Positions 30,568 through 46,626 are shown, counted from the stretch's first letter. The stretch is 47,933 nt of DNA from Anoxybacillus tepidamans PS2 (GCF_000620165.1 NZ_JHVN01000021.1:1-47933), one strand, 5' to 3'. Program-made: numbers and translations. Notes: generated by a model from the sequence alone, not told the origin.

Positions 30568-30624
30568 TAGGAAATAGGTGAAGGCGATCAGGAAATCCTG
30601 TTCGCACGCTCACCTATATTCCTA
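30568..30624 (+). other. Long hairpin between rpsG and fusA
   Basis: A 57-base hairpin is formed by TAGGAA (30568-30573) / TTCCTA (30619-30624), ATAGGTGA (30574-30581) / TCACCTAT (30610-30617), GCG / CGC, and an apical CAGG / CCTG with an AAAT loop. No T-run follows, so it is not a simple terminator. It may be an RNA processing site or a protein-binding site; the function is unknown. Confidence 0.55.
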
Positions 30625-30680
30625 TATATTCGACATTTTATCAAACAAGACACTTACTCAAAGGAAGGAGAAAAACCAAG

Positions 30681-32759
30681 ATGGCAAGAGAGTTCTCCTT
30701 AGAAAACACTCGCAATATTGGTATCATGGCCCATATCGATGCCGGTAAAACGACAACAACTGAACGTATCCTTTTCTATACAGGACGCGTTCATAAAATT
30801 GGTGAAGTGCATGAAGGCGCTGCCACTATGGACTGGATGGAGCAAGAGCAAGAGCGTGGAATTACAATCACGTCTGCTGCGACAACAGCTCAATGGAAAG
30901 GTCACCGTATTAACATCATCGACACACCAGGACACGTAGACTTCACAGTAGAGGTTGAGCGTTCTCTTCGTGTTCTAGACGGTGCAGTGGCGGTACTTGA
31001 TGCGCAATCCGGGGTAGAGCCACAAACAGAAACAGTATGGCGTCAGGCGACTACATACGGTGTTCCGCGTATCGTATTCGTTAACAAAATGGACAAAATT
31101 GGCGCTGATTTCTTATACTCTGTCAAAACGCTTCATGACCGTTTGCAAGCGAACGCGCACCCAGTTCAACTACCGATCGGTGCTGAAGACCAATTTACTG
31201 GTATTATCGATCTTGTTGAAATGTGCGCATACCATTATCACGATGAATTAGGTAAAAATATTGAACGTATTGAAATTCCTGAAGATTATCGCGATTTAGC
31301 AGAAGAGTATCGCGGTAAACTGATTGAGGCTGTCGCAGAGCTTGATGAAGAGTTAATGATGAGATATTTAGAAGGAGAAGAAATTTCAACGGAGGAACTA
31401 AAAGCAGCGATCCGCAAGGCAACAGTTTCTGTTGAATTCTTCCCTGTATTCTGCGGTTCTGCGTTCAAAAACAAAGGTGTTCAGCTAATGCTAGATGGAG
31501 TCGTAGATTATCTACCTTCTCCAATAGACATCCCTGCAATTAAAGGGGTTGTTCCAGATACGGAAGAAGAAACAGTGCGTGAATCTCGTGATGATGCACC
31601 GTTTGCAGCATTAGCATTCAAAATTATGACAGACCCTTACGTTGGAAAATTAACATTCTTCCGCGTATATTCCGGTACATTGGATTCTGGTTCTTATGTG
31701 TTGAACTCGACAAAACGCAAACGCGAGCGCATTGGTCGTATCCTACAAATGCATGCTAACCATCGTCAAGAAATTTCCACAGTATACGCTGGTGACATCG
31801 CTGCAGCTGTAGGTTTAAAAGATACAACAACTGGCGATACTTTGTGTGATGAAAAAGACCCTGTAATTCTAGAGTCTATGACATTCCCAGAGCCAGTTAT
31901 CCAAATTGCGATTGAACCAAAATCAAAAGCCGACCAAGACAAAATGAGCACAGCGTTACAAAAACTTCAAGAAGAAGACCCAACATTCCGCGCGTGGACA
32001 GACCAAGAAACTGGTCAGACAATTATTGCGGGTATGGGTGAGCTTCACCTTGACATCATTGTTGATCGTATGCGTCGTGAATTCAAGGTAGAGGCTAACG
32101 TAGGTGCTCCGCAGGTTGCGTACCGTGAAACATTCCGTAAGGCTGCACAAGTAGAAGGTAAATTTGTGCGTCAATCCGGAGGTCGCGGTCAATACGGTCA
32201 CGTTTGGATTGAATTCACTCCAAACGAAGAAGGAAAAGGATTCGAATTTGAGAACGCGATCGTTGGTGGGGTTGTTCCAAGAGAGTATATCCCAGCAATC
32301 CAAGCGGGCCTTGAAGATGCAATGCAAAATGGTGTTCTTGCTGGATATCCAGTTGTTGATATCAAAGCAAAACTATTCGATGGTTCTTACCACGATGTAG
32401 ACTCAAGTGAAATGGCGTTCAAAATTGCTGCTTCTCTTGCATTGAAAAATGCAGCAACAAAATGTGACCCAGTATTACTTGAGCCGATTATGAAAGTAGA
32501 AGTTGTCATTCCAGAAGAATACCTTGGTGACATTATGGGTGACATCACTTCCCGTCGAGGACGCGTTGAAGGTATGGAAGCTCGTGGTAACGCGCAAGTT
32601 GTGCATGCGATGGTTCCACTATCCGAAATGTTCGGATACGCAACTTCATTGCGTTCTAATACACAAGGTCGCGGAGTGTTCTCCATGGTGTTTGACCACT
32701 ATGAAGAAGTTCCAAAGAGCATTGCTGAGGAAATCATCAAAAAAAATAAAGGTGAATAA
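30681..32759 (+). CDS. fusA: Elongation factor G
   Basis: EF-G drives translocation and, with RRF, ribosome recycling. The 692-residue protein has the GTPase domain with [19 protein letters not shown] (P-loop), [11 protein letters not shown] (switch I), DTPGHVDFT (switch II) and [10 protein letters not shown]. Domains II to V follow, including [13 protein letters not shown] in domain IV. Domain III residues where fusidic acid resistance arises look normal. The start follows AAGGAAGGAG. The gene lies in the conserved rpsL-rpsG-fusA-tuf order. Confidence 0.98.
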   Translation: MAREFSLENTRNIGIMAHIDAGKTTTTERILFYTGRVHKIGEVHEGAATMDWMEQEQERGITITSAATTAQWKGHRINIIDTPGHVDFTVEVERSLRVLDGAVAVLDAQSGVEPQTETVWRQATTYGVPRIVFVNKMDKIGADFLYSVKTLHDRLQANAHPVQLPIGAEDQFTGIIDLVEMCAYHYHDELGKNIERIEIPEDYRDLAEEYRGKLIEAVAELDEELMMRYLEGEEISTEELKAAIRKATVSVEFFPVFCGSAFKNKGVQLMLDGVVDYLPSPIDIPAIKGVVPDTEEETVRESRDDAPFAALAFKIMTDPYVGKLTFFRVYSGTLDSGSYVLNSTKRKRERIGRILQMHANHRQEISTVYAGDIAAAVGLKDTTTGDTLCDEKDPVILESMTFPEPVIQIAIEPKSKADQDKMSTALQKLQEEDPTFRAWTDQETGQTIIAGMGELHLDIIVDRMRREFKVEANVGAPQVAYRETFRKAAQVEGKFVRQSGGRGQYGHVWIEFTPNEEGKGFEFENAIVGGVVPREYIPAIQAGLEDAMQNGVLAGYPVVDIKAKLFDGSYHDVDSSEMAFKIAASLALKNAATKCDPVLLEPIMKVEVVIPEEYLGDIMGDITSRRGRVEGMEARGNAQVVHAMVPLSEMFGYATSLRSNTQGRGVFSMVFDHYEEVPKSIAEEIIKKNKGE

Positions 32760-32801
32760 TTGATTTTCTAGCACTGTTCAAGTATAAATACTTATGTAAG
32801 A

Positions 32802-32837
32802 CTTGGAAGTGGACATGTTTGCATGTGCGCTTCCAAG
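32802..32837 (+). other. Hairpin in the fusA-tuf gap
   Basis: CTTGGAAG (32802-32809) pairs with CTTCCAAG (32830-32837), and inner ACATG with CATGT, around a TTTG loop. There is no T-run after it; a TATAAT lies at 32845-32850 but without a -35 at normal spacing. It could be a processing site that separates the fusA and tuf messages. Confidence 0.5.
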
Positions 32838-32888
32838 CATTCAATATAATACTTAATATGAAATTTATATTTAAGGAGGATATTTATA

Positions 32889-34076
<1,188 letters not shown>

Positions 34077-34080
34077 TAAT

Positions 34081-34116
34081 AAAAAACAGGTTTGCTTGAA
34101 CGCAAACCTGTTTTTT
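34081..34116 (+). terminator. Strong terminator after tuf
   Basis: CAGGTTTGC and GCAAACCTG (ending at 34110) form a stem with a six-base loop, flanked by AAAAAA and TTTTTT. It is symmetrical and separates the str and S10 operons. Confidence 0.95.
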
Positions 34117-34190
34117 ATATTGGTATGTTCATAAATTACGATCTATATACAAGTATAATGTAAGAAATGCTTGAATACACGAGATTTCGC

Positions 34191-34219
34191 TTGCAATTTG
34201 CTATAGATATCTGTATAAT
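34191..34219 (+). promoter_or_regulatory. Promoter of the S10-spc ribosomal supercluster
   Basis: TTGCAA (34191-34196) and TATAAT (34214-34219) are 17 bp apart. This is the only clear promoter seen before rpsJ, and the tightly packed genes after it suggest one long transcript. Confidence 0.8.
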
Positions 34220-34225
34220 ATCTAA

Positions 34226-34660
<435 letters not shown>

Positions 34661-34692
34661 TTCTAAAAATGAAATCATAGGAGGTGTGACGA

Positions 34693-35328
34693 ATGACCAA
34701 AGGAATCTTAGGTAGAAAAATCGGTATGACGCAAGTGTTCGCGGAAAACGGTGATTTAATTCCTGTAACAGTAATTGAAGCGACTCCAAACGTCGTCCTT
34801 CAGAAGAAAACAGTAGAAAACGACGGCTATGAGGCAATTCAATTAGGTTTTGAGGACAAACGCGAAAAATTAGCGAATAAACCAGAAAAAGGTCATGCAG
34901 CAAAAGCGAATACTGCACCTAAGCGCTTCATCCGTGAAATCCGCGGAGCAAATGTTGCAGAATACGAAGTTGGTCAGGAAGTCAAAGTTGATATTTTCGC
35001 TGAAGGCGATATCGTAGATGTAACAGGAGTTTCGAAAGGTAAAGGATTCCAAGGTGCGATTAAGCGCCATGGCCAATCTCGCGGACCTATGGCTCACGGT
35101 TCACGTTATCATCGTCGCCCTGGTTCAATGGGTCCTATTGCGCCAAACCGCGTATTTAAATCAAAAGAATTGCCAGGCCGCATGGGTGGAGAACGCGTAA
35201 CTGTTCAAAACTTAAAGATTGTAAAAGTAGATGCGGAACGCAACTTGCTTCTTGTTAAAGGAAATGTACCTGGTCCAAATAAAGGACTCGTTGTCATCAA
35301 AAGTGCGGTTAAAGTAAAAGTGAAATAA
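34693..35328 (+). CDS. rplC: 50S ribosomal protein L3
   Basis: L3 is an early assembly protein whose extension reaches the peptidyl transferase centre. The 211-residue protein starts [21 protein letters not shown] and has the extension [30 protein letters not shown], in which the conserved Gln/His region is normal. A GGAGGTG lies just upstream of the ATG. Confidence 0.98.
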   Translation: MTKGILGRKIGMTQVFAENGDLIPVTVIEATPNVVLQKKTVENDGYEAIQLGFEDKREKLANKPEKGHAAKANTAPKRFIREIRGANVAEYEVGQEVKVDIFAEGDIVDVTGVSKGKGFQGAIKRHGQSRGPMAHGSRYHRRPGSMGPIAPNRVFKSKELPGRMGGERVTVQNLKIVKVDAERNLLLVKGNVPGPNKGLVVIKSAVKVKVK

Positions 35329-35355
35329 CTTTTCTAAGAAAGGAGGAATTATCCA

Positions 35356-35979
35356 ATGCCAAAAGTAGCATTGTACAACCAAAACGGAGCAACTGTTGGA
35401 GAAATCGAATTAAGCGATTCCGTATTTGGTATTGAGCCAAATAAACATGTTTTATTTGAAGCAGTAATTATGCAACGCGCTTCTTTGCGTCAAGGAACGC
35501 ATAAAACAAAAAATCGTGCTGAAGTAAGCGGCGGTGGCCGTAAACCATGGCGTCAAAAAGGAACTGGACGCGCGCGTCAAGGTTCTATTCGTGCTCCACA
35601 ATGGCGCGGTGGTGGTACTGTATTCGGACCAGTTCCACGCAGCTACAGCTACAAACTACCGAAAAAGGTTCGCCGTTTAGCGATTAAATCGGCTTTATCT
35701 TCAAAAGTTCTTGAAAATAACATTGTTGTATTAGATAACTTAGCTCTTGAAGCACCAAAAACAAAAGAAATGGTGAAAATTTTAAGCAGCCTTTCTGTTG
35801 ATCGCAAAGCTTTAATCGTGACAGCAGACGTGAACGAAAACGTTATGTTGTCTGCGCGCAATATTCCAGGAGTAACAGTTGTTACTGCAAACGGAATTAA
35901 CGTGCTTGATGTTCTAAACCACGATAAGCTTGTTATTACGAAAGCTGCCGTGGAAAAAGTAGAGGAGGTGCTTGCATAA
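35356..35979 (+). CDS. rplD: 50S ribosomal protein L4
   Basis: L4 lines the exit tunnel with a long loop. The 207-residue protein has [11 protein letters not shown] at the start and the tunnel loop ([19 protein letters not shown], about 62-80) intact. In enteric bacteria L4 represses the S10 operon. The stop overlaps the rplW start by one base (TAATG). Confidence 0.98.
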   Translation: MPKVALYNQNGATVGEIELSDSVFGIEPNKHVLFEAVIMQRASLRQGTHKTKNRAEVSGGGRKPWRQKGTGRARQGSIRAPQWRGGGTVFGPVPRSYSYKLPKKVRRLAIKSALSSKVLENNIVVLDNLALEAPKTKEMVKILSSLSVDRKALIVTADVNENVMLSARNIPGVTVVTANGINVLDVLNHDKLVITKAAVEKVEEVLA

Positions 35980-36266
35980 TGAAAGATCCTCGCGATATTA
36001 TTAAGCGCCCCGTTATCACTGAAAACTCAATGAATTTGTTAGCACAAAAAAAATATACATTTGAAGTTGACGTGAAGGCGAACAAAACAGAAGTAAAAGA
36101 CGCTGTTGAAGCTATTTTCGGTGTAAAGGTTGAAAAAGTGAACATTATGAACTATAAAGGAAAGTTTAAGCGCGTTGGTCGCTACAGCGGTCTTACTAAC
36201 CGCCGTCGCAAAGCGATTGTTACACTAACACCGGACAGCAAAGAGATCGAACTATTTGAAGCATAA
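35979..36266 (+). CDS. rplW: 50S ribosomal protein L23
   Basis: L23 sits at the tunnel exit and docks trigger factor and SRP. The 95-residue protein shows [32 protein letters not shown] and the [18 protein letters not shown] loop. It is translationally coupled to rplD through the overlapping TAATG. Confidence 0.97.
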   Translation: MKDPRDIIKRPVITENSMNLLAQKKYTFEVDVKANKTEVKDAVEAIFGVKVEKVNIMNYKGKFKRVGRYSGLTNRRRKAIVTLTPDSKEIELFEA

Positions 36267-36272
36267 GTTTAA

Positions 36273-37124
<852 letters not shown>

Positions 37125-37134
37125 CGGGGTTGAA

Positions 37135-37156
37135 CTACGGTTCTTAAGAACCGTAG
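37135..37156. other. Perfect inverted repeat between rplB and rpsS
   Basis: CTACGGTTC (37135-37143) and GAACCGTAG (37148-37156) flank TTAA, forming a fully symmetrical 22-bp palindrome. No T-run follows, so it is not an intrinsic terminator. It lies 11 bases after the rplB stop and ends 25 bases before rpsS. Confidence 0.8.
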
Positions 37157-37181
37157 AACAATCACGAAGGGAGGTTCATTT

Positions 37182-37460
37182 ATGGGTCGCAGCTTAAAAA
37201 AGGGTCCTTTCTGTGATGATCATTTAATGAAAAAAATCGAAAAATTAAATGAGACAGGACAAAAACAAGTTATTAAAACGTGGTCTCGTCGTTCAACAAT
37301 TTTCCCACAATTCATTGGTCATACGATTGCAGTATATGACGGTCGCAAACATGTGCCAGTGTATATCACAGAGGATATGGTAGGACACAAACTTGGCGAA
37401 TTCGCGCCAACACGCACATACAAAGGTCATGCTGCTGATGACAAGAAGACAAGACGTTAA
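37182..37460 (+). CDS. rpsS: 30S ribosomal protein S19
   Basis: S19 binds the 30S head near A-site tRNA with S13. The 92-residue protein reads [23 protein letters not shown], with [47 protein letters not shown], all conserved. A GGGAGG precedes the ATG. Confidence 0.98.
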   Translation: MGRSLKKGPFCDDHLMKKIEKLNETGQKQVIKTWSRRSTIFPQFIGHTIAVYDGRKHVPVYITEDMVGHKLGEFAPTRTYKGHAADDKKTRR

Positions 37461-37477
37461 TATGAGAGGAGGCTTAA

Positions 37478-37822
<345 letters not shown>

Positions 37823-37825
37823 TCA

Positions 37826-39110
<1,285 letters not shown>

Positions 39111-39118
39111 ACGCTTGA

Positions 39119-39397
<279 letters not shown>

Positions 39398-39444
39398 TGA
39401 ATTTGTTCGGATGATTGATATAATTCCGAAGGGAGGTTTCGTAA

Positions 39445-39813
39445 ATGATTCAACAAGAAACTCGTATGAAAGTTGCTGATAACTCTGGTGCGCGTGAAGT
39501 GCTTGTTATTAAAGTATTAGGTGGCTCAGGCCGTCGCTATGCGAACATTGGTGATGTAGTAGTGGCGACAGTTAAGGACGCAACACCAGGTGGCGTTGTT
39601 AAAAAAGGTCAAGTCGTAAAAGCGGTTGTTGTCCGCACTAAACGCGGTGTACGTCGTACAGACGGCTCCTACATTCGTTTTGATGAGAACGCATGCGTCA
39701 TCATTCGTGACGACAAAAGCCCACGCGGAACTCGTATTTTCGGACCGGTTGCGCGTGAATTACGCGAAAAAGACTTTATGAAAATCGTTTCTCTAGCTCC
39801 AGAAGTGATCTAA
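39445..39813 (+). CDS. rplN: 50S ribosomal protein L14
   Basis: L14 makes an intersubunit bridge and is the docking site of the silencing factor RsfS. The 122-residue protein begins [27 protein letters not shown] and includes [41 protein letters not shown] precedes the ATG. Confidence 0.98.
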   Translation: MIQQETRMKVADNSGAREVLVIKVLGGSGRRYANIGDVVVATVKDATPGGVVKKGQVVKAVVVRTKRGVRRTDGSYIRFDENACVIIRDDKSPRGTRIFGPVARELREKDFMKIVSLAPEVI

Positions 39814-39850
39814 CGAAATGGAAAAGCCTTTCAAGGAGGTGCGAACTACG

Positions 39851-40162
39851 ATGCATGTAAAAAAAGGTGATAAAGTACAAGTAATCTCTGGTAAAGATAA
39901 AGGAAAACAAGGCGTTGTTCTTGCAGCATTCCCGAAAAAGAACCGAGTGCTTGTAGAAGGTGTAAACATCGTTAAAAAACACGCAAAACCATCTCAAGCG
40001 AACCCTCAAGGCGGTATTATTAGCAAAGAGGCGCCAATTCATGTTTCAAACGTTATGCCTTTAGATCCTAAAACAGGAACTCCAACTCGCGTAGGTTATA
40101 AATTAGTAGATGGTAAAAAAGTACGTTACGCGAAAAAATCTGGTGAAGTTTTAGACAAATAA
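39851..40162 (+). CDS. rplX: 50S ribosomal protein L24
   Basis: L24 is one of two assembly-initiator proteins of the 50S subunit. The 103-residue KOW-domain protein starts [24 protein letters not shown]. The ATG at 39851 lies 9 bases after AAGGAGGTG; an in-frame ATG at 39818 is upstream of that site and is rejected. Confidence 0.97.
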   Translation: MHVKKGDKVQVISGKDKGKQGVVLAAFPKKNRVLVEGVNIVKKHAKPSQANPQGGIISKEAPIHVSNVMPLDPKTGTPTRVGYKLVDGKKVRYAKKSGEVLDK

Positions 40163-40168
40163 TCGTGA

Positions 40169-40729
<561 letters not shown>

Positions 40730-40745
40730 TGAATCCCAATCGTAA

Positions 40746-40949
<204 letters not shown>

Positions 40950-40982
40950 TGAACCCGTGAATTGGGAAGGAGGTAAAACATA

Positions 40983-41381
40983 ATGGTGATGACAGATCCA
41001 ATTGCAGATATGCTTACTCGCATTCGTAATGCGAACATGGTACGTCACGAGAAACTAGAAGTTCCTGCTTCTAAAATGAAAAAAGAAATCGCAGAAATTC
41101 TAAAACGCGAAGGTTTCATTCGTGATGTCGAATACATTGAAGATAACAAACAAGGTATCCTCCGTATTTTCTTGAAATACGGTCCAAATAATGAGCGCGT
41201 TATTACAGGCCTTAAACGTATCAGCAAACCTGGTTTGCGCGTTTATGCGAAAGCAAATGAAGTACCTCGTGTATTGAACGGTTTAGGTATTGCAATCCTT
41301 TCTACGTCTCAAGGAATTTTAACGGATAAGGAAGCTCGTCAAAAAGGAACTGGCGGCGAAGTGTTAGCATACATCTGGTAA
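40983..41381 (+). CDS. rpsH: 30S ribosomal protein S8
   Basis: S8 binds the central domain of 16S rRNA and, in enteric bacteria, represses the spc operon. The 132-residue protein starts [40 protein letters not shown] and ends with [40 protein letters not shown] precedes the ATG. Confidence 0.98.
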   Translation: MVMTDPIADMLTRIRNANMVRHEKLEVPASKMKKEIAEILKREGFIRDVEYIEDNKQGILRIFLKYGPNNERVITGLKRISKPGLRVYAKANEVPRVLNGLGIAILSTSQGILTDKEARQKGTGGEVLAYIW

Positions 41382-41411
41382 TTAGTCTTTTTAAGAATGG
41401 AGGTGTCAAGT

Positions 41412-41951
41412 ATGTCACGTGTTGGTAAAAAACCAATTGAAATCCCAGCTGGTGTAACAGTAACAATCAACGGCAGCACAGTTACAGTAAAAGGACCGAA
41501 AGGCGAACTTACTCGTACTTTCCATCCTGATATGACAATTGCGTTGGAAGGCAATGTTCTAACAGTTTCTCGTCCAAGCGATGAGAAAGAACATCGTACA
41601 CTTCATGGAACAACTCGCAGCTTACTTGCAAACATGGTTGAGGGAGTTTCAAAAGGATATGAGAAAGCCCTTGAATTAGTAGGGGTCGGTTACCGTGCTT
41701 CTAAACAAGGTAAAAAATTGGTGCTTAGCGTCGGTTATTCTCATCCGGTTGAAATTGAGCCAGAAGAAGGCCTTGAAATCGAAGTGCCTTCACAAACAAA
41801 AATTGTTGTTAAAGGTACGGACAAACAACGTGTTGGTGAATTAGCGGCAAATATTCGTGCGGTACGTGCGCCAGAACCATACAAAGGAAAAGGTATCCGT
41901 TACGAGGGCGAAGTTGTACGTCGCAAAGAAGGCAAAACAGGTAAGAAATAA
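41412..41951 (+). CDS. rplF: 50S ribosomal protein L6
   Basis: L6 lies near the sarcin-ricin loop and factor-binding site. The 179-residue protein starts [31 protein letters not shown] and contains [18 protein letters not shown] and the C-terminal [26 protein letters not shown]. The ATG at 41412 follows GGAGGTG; the in-frame ATG at 41397 overlaps that site. Confidence 0.97.
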   Translation: MSRVGKKPIEIPAGVTVTINGSTVTVKGPKGELTRTFHPDMTIALEGNVLTVSRPSDEKEHRTLHGTTRSLLANMVEGVSKGYEKALELVGVGYRASKQGKKLVLSVGYSHPVEIEPEEGLEIEVPSQTKIVVKGTDKQRVGELAANIRAVRAPEPYKGKGIRYEGEVVRRKEGKTGKK

Positions 41952-41983
41952 TGCTGCTTAGGTAAATGAAAGGAGTGACGGAA

Positions 41984-42346
41984 ATGATCACTAAGCTTGA
42001 TAAAAATGCAGTTCGTAAAAAAAGACACGCTCGTGTTCGTAGAAAAGTATTCGGAACTGCTGAACGTCCACGCTTAAATGTGTTCCGTTCTAACAAGCAC
42101 ATTTATGCGCAAATTATCGATGATGTAAAAGCAGTAACACTTGTTAGTGCTTCTACACTAGATAAAGAGTTTGGTTTGGATTCGACTGGAAATGTGGAAG
42201 CAGCTCAAAAAGTGGGCGAGCTAGTTGCAAAACGCGCATTAGAAAAAGGCATTAAGAGCGTAGTATTTGACCGCGGCGGATATTTATATCATGGTCGTGT
42301 TAAAGCACTTGCGGACGCTGCTCGTGAAGCTGGTTTAGAATTCTAA
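41984..42346 (+). CDS. rplR: 50S ribosomal protein L18
   Basis: L18 binds 5S rRNA together with L5. The 120-residue protein begins [47 protein letters not shown] and ends [17 protein letters not shown]. The start at 41984 is behind AAGGAGTGACG; the in-frame ATG at 41966 precedes that site. Confidence 0.97.
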   Translation: MITKLDKNAVRKKRHARVRRKVFGTAERPRLNVFRSNKHIYAQIIDDVKAVTLVSASTLDKEFGLDSTGNVEAAQKVGELVAKRALEKGIKSVVFDRGGYLYHGRVKALADAAREAGLEF

Positions 42347-42365
42347 TCATAAAGGAGGGACAAAG

Positions 42366-42866
42366 ATGCGTCGCATTGATCCAAATAAACTTGAACTTGA
42401 AGAACGCGTTGTTGCCGTTAACCGCGTAGCAAAAGTAGTAAAAGGTGGACGTCGATTCCGTTTCGCTGCTCTAGTTGTTGTTGGTGACAAGAACGGTCAT
42501 GTCGGATTTGGAACTGGAAAGGCTCAAGAGGTTCCAGATGCGATTCGCAAAGCAATCGAGGATGCTAAGAAAAACTTAATTACTGTACCGATTGTTGGTA
42601 CAACAATCCCTCACGAAGTAGTAGGTCACTTTGGTGCAGGTGAAATTATCTTAAAGCCAGCTTCTGAAGGTACAGGAGTTATCGCTGGTGGTCCTGCGCG
42701 TGCTGTGTTGGAGTTAGCGGGTGTTAGCGACATTTTATCAAAATCAATTGGCTCTAACACACCAATCAACATGGTACGTGCAACAATTGACGGCTTAAAA
42801 CAATTAAAACGTGCAGAAGATGTTGCAAAATTGCGCGGTAAAACAGTTGAGGAACTGTTAGGATAA
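42366..42866 (+). CDS. rpsE: 30S ribosomal protein S5
   Basis: S5 acts at the mRNA entry site with S3 and S4 and affects accuracy. The 166-residue protein shows [31 protein letters not shown] (dsRBD-like part, the spectinomycin loop is normal) and [37 protein letters not shown] precedes the ATG. Confidence 0.98.
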   Translation: MRRIDPNKLELEERVVAVNRVAKVVKGGRRFRFAALVVVGDKNGHVGFGTGKAQEVPDAIRKAIEDAKKNLITVPIVGTTIPHEVVGHFGAGEIILKPASEGTGVIAGGPARAVLELAGVSDILSKSIGSNTPINMVRATIDGLKQLKRAEDVAKLRGKTVEELLG

Positions 42867-42879
42867 GGAGGGAAATACA

Positions 42880-43068
42880 ATGGCAAAAAAATTAGCGATT
42901 ACCCTCACTCGCAGCGTGATCGGTCGTCCTGAAGATCAGCGCGTAACGGTTAAAACTTTAGGTTTAAGAAAATTACATCAAACAGTGGTTCATAACGACA
43001 ATCCAGCGATTCGCGGAATGGTCAATAAAGTGTCACATCTTGTAAAAGTAGAAGAATTAGAACAATAA
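42880..43068 (+). CDS. rpmD: 50S ribosomal protein L30
   Basis: The 62-residue protein reads [55 protein letters not shown], the standard short bacterial L30. It lies 13 bases after rpsE, behind AAGGAGGG. Confidence 0.97.
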   Translation: MAKKLAITLTRSVIGRPEDQRVTVKTLGLRKLHQTVVHNDNPAIRGMVNKVSHLVKVEELEQ

Positions 43069-43090
43069 TTATATAAGGAGGTGCCTCGCG

Positions 43091-43531
43091 ATGAAACTTC
43101 ATGAATTACAACCAGCACCAGGATCCCGCAAAGAGCGCAATCGTGTGGGTCGTGGTATCGGTTCAGGTAACGGTAAAACGTCTGGTAGAGGTCATAAAGG
43201 ACAAAACGCTCGTTCAGGTGGCGGTGTAAGAATCGGTTTTGAGGGCGGTCAAACTCCTTTATTCCGTCGTCTTCCAAAACGTGGTTTCACAAACATCAAT
43301 CGCAAAGAATATGCGATCGTGAATCTTGAGGCGTTGAACCGTTTTGAGGACGGTACAGAGGTAACACCTGAACTTTTACTAGAAACAGGTGTCATCAGTA
43401 AATTAAAAGCTGGTGTAAAAATTTTAGGCAACGGTCAAATCGAGAAAAAATTGACTGTAAAAGCACATAAATTCTCCTCTGCTGCGAAAGAAGCGATTGA
43501 AGCTGCTGGCGGTAAAACTGAGGTGATTTAA
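43091..43531 (+). CDS. rplO: 50S ribosomal protein L15
   Basis: L15 is a late-assembly protein that threads a basic N-terminal arm into the 50S core. The 146-residue protein starts [38 protein letters not shown], with [11 protein letters not shown] in the middle. The stop overlaps the secY start by one base (TAATG), coupling them. Confidence 0.98.
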   Translation: MKLHELQPAPGSRKERNRVGRGIGSGNGKTSGRGHKGQNARSGGGVRIGFEGGQTPLFRRLPKRGFTNINRKEYAIVNLEALNRFEDGTEVTPELLLETGVISKLKAGVKILGNGQIEKKLTVKAHKFSSAAKEAIEAAGGKTEVI

Positions 43532-44823
43532 TGTTTCGAACAATCTCCAATTTTATGCGCGTGGGTGACATAAGAAAAAAAATTCTGTTTACCCTCCTTA
43601 TGCTCATTGTGTTTCGTATTGGAACCTTTATTCCGGTTCCTAATGTGAACGCAGATGTGTTGAAAGTGCAAGACCAGTTAAATGTGTTCGGCGTTCTCAA
43701 TACATTTGGAGGAGGGGCTTTAAAAAACTTCTCCATTTTCGCTATGGGGGTTATGCCTTACATTACAGCATCCATCATCGTGCAGTTGCTACAGATGGAT
43801 GTTGTTCCTAAATTTACGGAGTGGTCCAAACAAGGAGAAGTTGGACGGCGTAAATTAGCTCAGTTTACCCGCTACTTTACCATTGTGCTCGGTTTAATCG
43901 AGGCATTTGGAATGTCATATGGCTTTAATAATATGACAGGTGGAGTGTTAATTAAAAACCCAGGCATACCGACATATTTGCTCATCGCTGTTGTATTGAC
44001 TGCGGGAACGGCATTTTTAATGTGGCTAGGGGAGCAAATTACGGCAAAAGGTGTAGGAAACGGAATTTCGATTATTATCTTTGCCGGTATTGTTTCAGGG
44101 ATCCCATCCACCCTTAACCAAATTTATGCCCAGCAATTTGAGGACGCTGGTGATCAGCTATTTTTAAGAATTGTAACGGTTCTTCTTATCTTTTTAGCTG
44201 TGATTGCGGTAATTGTTGGAGTTATCTATATCCAACAGGCGTTTAGAAAAATTCCGATTCAATATGCGAAACGATTAGAGGGACGCAGTCCGGTAGGCGG
44301 TCACTCTACTCATTTGCCTTTAAAGGTAAACCCAGCGGGAGTGATCCCGGTTATCTTTGCGGTGTCGTTTATTGTTGCACCACCGACAATTGCATCGTTT
44401 TTTGGTTCGAATGATGTAACATTATGGATTAAGAAAACGTTTGATTATACACAACCAGTTGGTATGATTATATACGTGGCACTGATTGTCGCCTTTACGT
44501 ATTTCTATGCCTTTGTTCAAGTGAATCCAGAACAAATGGCGGATAATCTGAAAAAACAAGGCGGCTACATTCCGGGTATTCGTCCAGGAAGAAACACGCA
44601 AGAATACGTTACAAAAATTCTTTATCGGTTAACATTTGTCGGTTCAATATTCTTAGCAGTAATCGCTATTCTTCCTGTGTTCTTTGTTAAGTTTGCTAAT
44701 GTGCCGCAGTCGGCCCGAATTGGTGGAACAAGCTTGCTGATCGTCGTCGGTGTTGCGCTTGAAACAATGAAGCAGCTTGAAAGCCAATTAGTGAAACGGC
44801 ATTACAAAGGTTTTATCAAGTAA
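43531..44823 (+). CDS. secY: Protein translocase subunit SecY
   Basis: SecY forms the protein-conducting channel of the cell membrane. The 430-residue protein has about ten hydrophobic segments, the plug/early region NVFGVLNTFGGGALKNFSIFAMGVMPYITASIIVQLLQMD, the cytosolic loop with YAKRLEGRSPVGGHSTHLPLKVNPAGVIPVIFA, and the C-terminal loop FYAFVQVNPEQMADNLKKQGGYIPGIRPG that contacts ribosome and SecA. It is coupled to rplO by TAATG. The partner secE is at 17218 in this window. Confidence 0.98.
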   Translation: MFRTISNFMRVGDIRKKILFTLLMLIVFRIGTFIPVPNVNADVLKVQDQLNVFGVLNTFGGGALKNFSIFAMGVMPYITASIIVQLLQMDVVPKFTEWSKQGEVGRRKLAQFTRYFTIVLGLIEAFGMSYGFNNMTGGVLIKNPGIPTYLLIAVVLTAGTAFLMWLGEQITAKGVGNGISIIIFAGIVSGIPSTLNQIYAQQFEDAGDQLFLRIVTVLLIFLAVIAVIVGVIYIQQAFRKIPIQYAKRLEGRSPVGGHSTHLPLKVNPAGVIPVIFAVSFIVAPPTIASFFGSNDVTLWIKKTFDYTQPVGMIIYVALIVAFTYFYAFVQVNPEQMADNLKKQGGYIPGIRPGRNTQEYVTKILYRLTFVGSIFLAVIAILPVFFVKFANVPQSARIGGTSLLIVVGVALETMKQLESQLVKRHYKGFIK

Positions 44824-44866
44824 GAGGTTCGGGGAAGCCAATTCCCTCTACCTCATTTGGAACTGA

Positions 44867-45528
<662 letters not shown>

Positions 45529-45529
<1 letters not shown>

Positions 45530-46275
45530 TGATTATTTGTAAAACCCCTCGCGAAATTGAGATTATGCGTGAAGCTGGGCGAATTGTTGCCCTTACTCAT
45601 TTAGAGCTTCAGAAACATGTAAAACCGGGAATTACAACGAAAGAACTTGATCATATTGCTGAAACGGTGATTCGCCAGCATGGTGCGATCCCTTCTTTTA
45701 AAGGGTACAACGGGTTTCCGGGCAGCATTTGCGCTTCTGTCAATGAACAACTTGTTCATGGTATTCCGGGTGACCGTATCTTAAAAGAAGGCGATATTAT
45801 TAGTATTGATATTGGAGCTCAGTATAATGGCTACCATGCGGATTCAGCTTGGACGTATCCGGTCGGTAATATTGCTGAGGAAACGAAAAAGCTTCTTGAA
45901 GTAACGGAGCAATCTTTATATAAAGGATTGCAAGAAGCGAAGCCAGGAGCTCGGTTATCGAATATTTCCCATGCAATTCAAACGTATGTAGAATCATATA
46001 ACTTTTCAATTGTCCGCGAGTATGTCGGGCATGGAATTGGTCAAAACTTACATGAAGACCCGCAAATACCACATTATGGTCCGCCAAATAAAGGGCCAAG
46101 GTTAAAACCAGGAATGGTTTTATGTATTGAGCCAATGGTGAATGCGGGAAGCCGTTATGTAAGAACACTTGAGGATGATTGGACAGTTGTAACAGTCGAC
46201 GGAAAAATGTGCGCTCATTTTGAGCATACAATCGCCATTACAGAGACCGGCTATGAAATTTTAACTACCCTCTAA
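45529..46275 (+). CDS. map: Methionine aminopeptidase, type I
   Basis: Map removes the initiator methionine. The 248-residue protein has [37 protein letters not shown] with the metal-ligand aspartates, [21 protein letters not shown] with the metal His, and later Glu ligands in CIEPMVNAG and [12 protein letters not shown]. The start is the ATG at 45529, overlapping the adk stop; an in-frame ATG at 45502 inside adk is rejected. adk-map coupling is typical of Bacillus. Confidence 0.97.
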
Positions 46276-46293
46276 TCGAAGGTGATGAAATCA

Positions 46294-46626
46294 TTGCATG
46301 CAGGCTCACTATGCCAAATCGGACAAATCGTGTTGATTACACATGGTCGAGAAGCAGGGCAATATGCTGTCATTATTGGAATCGTTGATGAGCGATTTGT
46401 TCTGCTTGCTGATGGAAGTAGGCGGAAATTTAACTTTCCAAAACTGAAAAATGTCCAGCATTTAAAGTTGCTAGACTATATTTCTTTGGAAGTGCAAAAC
46501 AGCATTATTGAAACTGGTCGTGTGACAAACGGCAAATTGCGTTATGCGTTAACGAAATTTGCTAAAGAATATGTTACTGATTCGAAGAAGGGAGAGCCGA
46601 TCCATGGCGAAGGACGATGTAATTGA
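46294..46626 (+). CDS. KOW-domain RNA-binding protein (YbzG-like)
   Basis: The roughly 110-residue protein contains a KOW-type strand: [37 protein letters not shown], resembling the small L14e/KOW proteins found between map and infA in Bacillaceae. The C-terminal half has [30 protein letters not shown], helical and basic. An RNA or ribosome partner is likely, but the function is not established. I prefer the TTG at 46294, seven bases after the match GAAGGTGAT; the GTG (46282) and ATG (46285) lie inside that ribosome-binding site. It overlaps infA by 23 bases. Confidence 0.8.
   Translation: MHAGSLCQIGQIVLITHGREAGQYAVIIGIVDERFVLLADGSRRKFNFPKLKNVQHLKLLDYISLEVQNSIIETGRVTNGKLRYALTKFAKEYVTDSKKGEPIHGEGRCN

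Noticed and set aside
32845-32850. TATAAT before tuf as a promoter
   Set aside because: No -35 box at 16-18 bp (nearest TTGCAT is 20 bp away), so I did not list a tuf promoter.
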